A stretch of DNA of 7,535 bases from Rickettsiaceae bacterium (GTDB lineage: Bacteria; Pseudomonadota; Alphaproteobacteria; Rickettsiales; Rickettsiaceae). The notes below the pieces were generated by a model, which was not told where the DNA came from, made no database searches, and saw only the letters and a list, made by a program, of their open reading frames with translations. The position numbers and the translations under genes were made by a program. Positions within the stretch are counted from its first letter, which is position 1, and each line of letters opens with the position of its first letter. Of this stretch, positions 5,287-7,535 are shown piece by piece. The stretch spans positions 1-7,535 of the forward strand of contig JAIOYD010000068.1 of the NCBI GenBank assembly GCA_021741285.1, read 5' to 3'.

Positions 5287-7535
5287 TTAAAAATTAAACT
5301 GAGGTAAGATCTCTTCATTTAAATTTGGAATTCTAACCAAACTTCGTCTCAAGATCTCATTAATCACCATTTTACCGGTTATAGATTTAGTACACTCAAA
5401 TTGTCTCTCGGTTCCTTTATGGTCTGGGCACCAATTCCAATCACCAGCGTCTAATCTATATCTATTATAACATCCATTACAGACTGACTCATTAAATATT
5501 CTAATTACATTATCACCTTCAAATTCTGATATTGGTTTACTAAACCCTGATATCAATACAGTTGGAATATCTAATGTCCAAGAAACCCAACTCAACCCAG
5601 AACCAACTCCTATGAAGAATTCACAAGACAACATTTCTTCCATTAATTTCTCCATCGATCCTTCTGGTAACTTAGTTGCTCCAATTGGATGTCGATTACC
5701 CATATAATCATCTCCTTCTCTAGATAATATCATTACCTCATATCCCACTGATTTTAAAAAATCCGTCACCTCTTGCCACCCAGTTGGATTGTTCCAATAT
5801 TTAGTTTGAGCCGTTGAATGTATGGCAATACCTACTCTATTTTTCTTTTTCACATCTGGTTTATTTACTTTGGCTTTAATATATTCAAATTCCAACCCCA
5901 ATATATCAGCTGCGGTTTTACCTAATGGCATCTCTTTAAAATCACTTGGATTCATATCACTTTTATAAGTATCGTCATCATTATAATACCAACCAATATT
6001 GTACATCGCATATATCCCATCAACAACCTCACCTGGTTCAACAAATTCGATATCTGGATAATTATCTTTAAAAAGATGATTCCAGAAAGTAGAACAGATC
6101 ACATTACAATTCCATTTTTTTCTAAATTCATCAACATATGGGAACCATGCTAATGTATCACCAATTGATTTTGAATCCAAAACTATAAATACTCTTTTAT
6201 TTGTTGCGTCATATTTTGACTCATAAATTAATTTATCTTCACAATAAACTTTACATGTCCAATTTTCAAAATATTTCTTATTTGTTTTTGTCCACATATT
6301 TGAAGTCAAATTAGATGTATGTTCACAAACACCTTCTGAATTATAAAATTCAACTTTGAAATTATACTGATTATCAGCTTTGACTTCTATAAACGCACCA
6401 TTAACATAATGATTTATTATCGTAAATTCTGAATATTTATGATTAATTACACTATCTGAGTGACTTAAATTGTCATAGAAATCTAATATATTCTCTTCAA
6501 AACTTGCAAATTCCTTTTTATAAATATATTCATTGATATTTTCAGCAACTTCTGGTTCTTTAACACAATGAAAACCAACAACGATATCTTTATCATATGG
6601 TATAAAAGACTGAGATAAGTGTCCCTTGTTATATTGGTTCATATCTAGATATTTATAATACTCATTAACTTGATTGTTATAAACAAACTTAACGTCATCT
6701 AAATTTAAAACATTAACCAAAAAATAAAAATGTTTAGGCATTACATCATATTTCCACAACAAACAATTCAATATCAACTCATCGTGCATAAACTCTTTTC
6801 TTCGTATTTCATTTATTTTATCAGAATGACAAATGTCTTTCCATTTTTTAAATAAATTTAAATGCGTGTTATTAAAAATCATTATGTTTGTAACACCTTG
6901 TGGATATTTTTGTTTTGGTAGATCCAAAGCTTCTGTTAATAGTGGACCAGGAACATATTCACCGTGAACAAGTGTATAATCCCAATGAGATTTTTGAAAA
7001 ATAGGACCATCTTCAATCTCATTAACATACTCAAATATATTTTTAATATTTGGTTTTATTTGAACGTCAGCATCTAGGAAAACAACATTCTTATATCCTC
7101 TTTCTAATATATCAATAAATATTATAGGCTTTATGAATTGCATAAATTGACCATCGCTCATATCACCTTCTACTTCTTTTCTAATGTTTATTAAATTTTT
7201 ATAATCTAATTTCGAATCATAATTTATAGAATAATGATATATTTTTTCATCAGTATATTTATCCAAGCCTATTATTAATTGTTCTATTAATTTTTCAAAT
7301 TTTTGATTGGAAAAAACAATAAAACATTTTGACATATCATCAAAATCATTTTTATATATCAACTTGTGATTTGAATATATTTTCAAATACTTTTTATTAC
7401 CAATTGTATAATTATAAAAATTGTGATATGAAAAATTTATTTCTTTAATCTCACCAACTTCAAAATCACAAGGCATGTTTATAAAATCCATATAAAAAAT
7501 ATCATGCATCTGTATAAAACATTTTTCCAATTTTT
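5287..7535 (-). CDS. Multidomain glycosyltransferase: GT-A domain plus TibC/Aah-like heptosyltransferase, 5' end beyond the edge
   Basis: The frame stays open to the right edge. The first possible in-window start is a weak TTG at 7530 with no AATATATA motif, so the true start probably lies outside; residues are counted from 7530. Residues 20-65 form a small beta domain. Residues 66-345 look like a GT-A glycosyltransferase: strand FIVFSN, then VVFLDADVQIKP (149-160) with the metal-binding DAD (153-155), GVTNIMIFN (212-220), HDE (249-251) and GFHCVKEP (319-326). A second beta domain (about 366-445) leads into a GT-B module of the TibC/Aah autotransporter heptosyltransferase family: SIGDTLAWFPYVDEF (455-469), KYWNNPTGWQEV (577-588), GVGSGLSWVSW (641-651), VLISGFSKPISEF (658-670) and cysteines 684, 687, 701 and 713 matching the iron finger. 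Known members transfer heptose from ADP-heptose to serine of surface proteins in the cytoplasm. Here the sugars and target are unknown; the nearby Ser/Thr-rich fibre is the obvious candidate. The gene converges with the plus-strand pair. Confidence 0.9.
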   Translation of the reverse strand, partial: KLEKCFIQMHDIFYMDFINMPCDFEVGEIKEINFSYHNFYNYTIGNKKYLKIYSNHKLIYKNDFDDMSKCFIVFSNQKFEKLIEQLIIGLDKYTDEKIYHYSINYDSKLDYKNLINIRKEVEGDMSDGQFMQFIKPIIFIDILERGYKNVVFLDADVQIKPNIKNIFEYVNEIEDGPIFQKSHWDYTLVHGEYVPGPLLTEALDLPKQKYPQGVTNIMIFNNTHLNLFKKWKDICHSDKINEIRRKEFMHDELILNCLLWKYDVMPKHFYFLVNVLNLDDVKFVYNNQVNEYYKYLDMNQYNKGHLSQSFIPYDKDIVVGFHCVKEPEVAENINEYIYKKEFASFEENILDFYDNLSHSDSVINHKYSEFTIINHYVNGAFIEVKADNQYNFKVEFYNSEGVCEHTSNLTSNMWTKTNKKYFENWTCKVYCEDKLIYESKYDATNKRVFIVLDSKSIGDTLAWFPYVDEFRKKWNCNVICSTFWNHLFKDNYPDIEFVEPGEVVDGIYAMYNIGWYYNDDDTYKSDMNPSDFKEMPLGKTAADILGLEFEYIKAKVNKPDVKKKNRVGIAIHSTAQTKYWNNPTGWQEVTDFLKSVGYEVMILSREGDDYMGNRHPIGATKLPEGSMEKLMEEMLSCEFFIGVGSGLSWVSWTLDIPTVLISGFSKPISEFEGDNVIRIFNESVCNGCYNRYRLDAGDWNWCPDHKGTERQFECTKSITGKMVINEILRRSLVRIPNLNEEILPQFNF

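Noticed and set aside
7528..7530. TTG as the true start of the glycosyltransferase
   Set aside because: The frame is open to the window edge, no AATATATA precedes it, and the first beta domain begins almost at once, so the protein is more likely truncated by the window.

Overview
The window looks like part of a large, AT-rich tailed phage (or prophage) genome. The case rests on dense packing of small unknown genes with overlaps or gaps of a few bases, a long fibre-like protein built of beta-rich modules joined by Gly-Ser-Thr collagen-like linkers, and no marker of bacterial housekeeping. No start has a Shine-Dalgarno sequence. Five of six visible starts instead carry AATATATA just before the ATG. 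SD-poor starts and Gly-Thr-Ser-Gly fibre linkers suggest a host in the Bacteroidota (flavobacteria-like), but that is an inference.

Layout: (1) Positions 1-4171, minus strand, read right to left: an 871-residue fibre-like protein (4171-1556), an 88-residue unknown protein overlapping it by 4 bp (1559-1293), a pol-beta-type nucleotidyltransferase (1264-506), and an unknown gene running off the left edge (502-1). (2) A 50-bp divergent spacer (4172-4221) with one AATATATA motif pointing each way. (3) Plus strand: a 134-residue protein with tandem Trp heptads (4222-4626) and a 206-residue acidic protein with a beta-rich C-terminal half (4645-5265). (4) A bidirectional hairpin terminator (5251-5278) between convergent genes. 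(5) Minus strand, 5287 to the right edge: a multidomain glycosyltransferase whose 5' end lies outside the window. There is no gene-free stretch longer than 50 bp.

Most notable is the last gene. Its visible part joins a GT-A-type glycosyltransferase (DAD motif) to a TibC/Aah-type protein O-heptosyltransferase module, including four cysteines placed like that family's iron-binding finger. Each catalytic module is preceded by a similar small beta domain. TibC/Aah enzymes glycosylate serines on repetitive surface proteins of bacteria. Here a relative lies about 1.1 kb from a Ser/Thr-rich fibre gene, which suggests a phage system that builds a short glycan on its own virion proteins or on the host surface. 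The enzyme family is well supported by sequence signatures; the substrate is a hypothesis.
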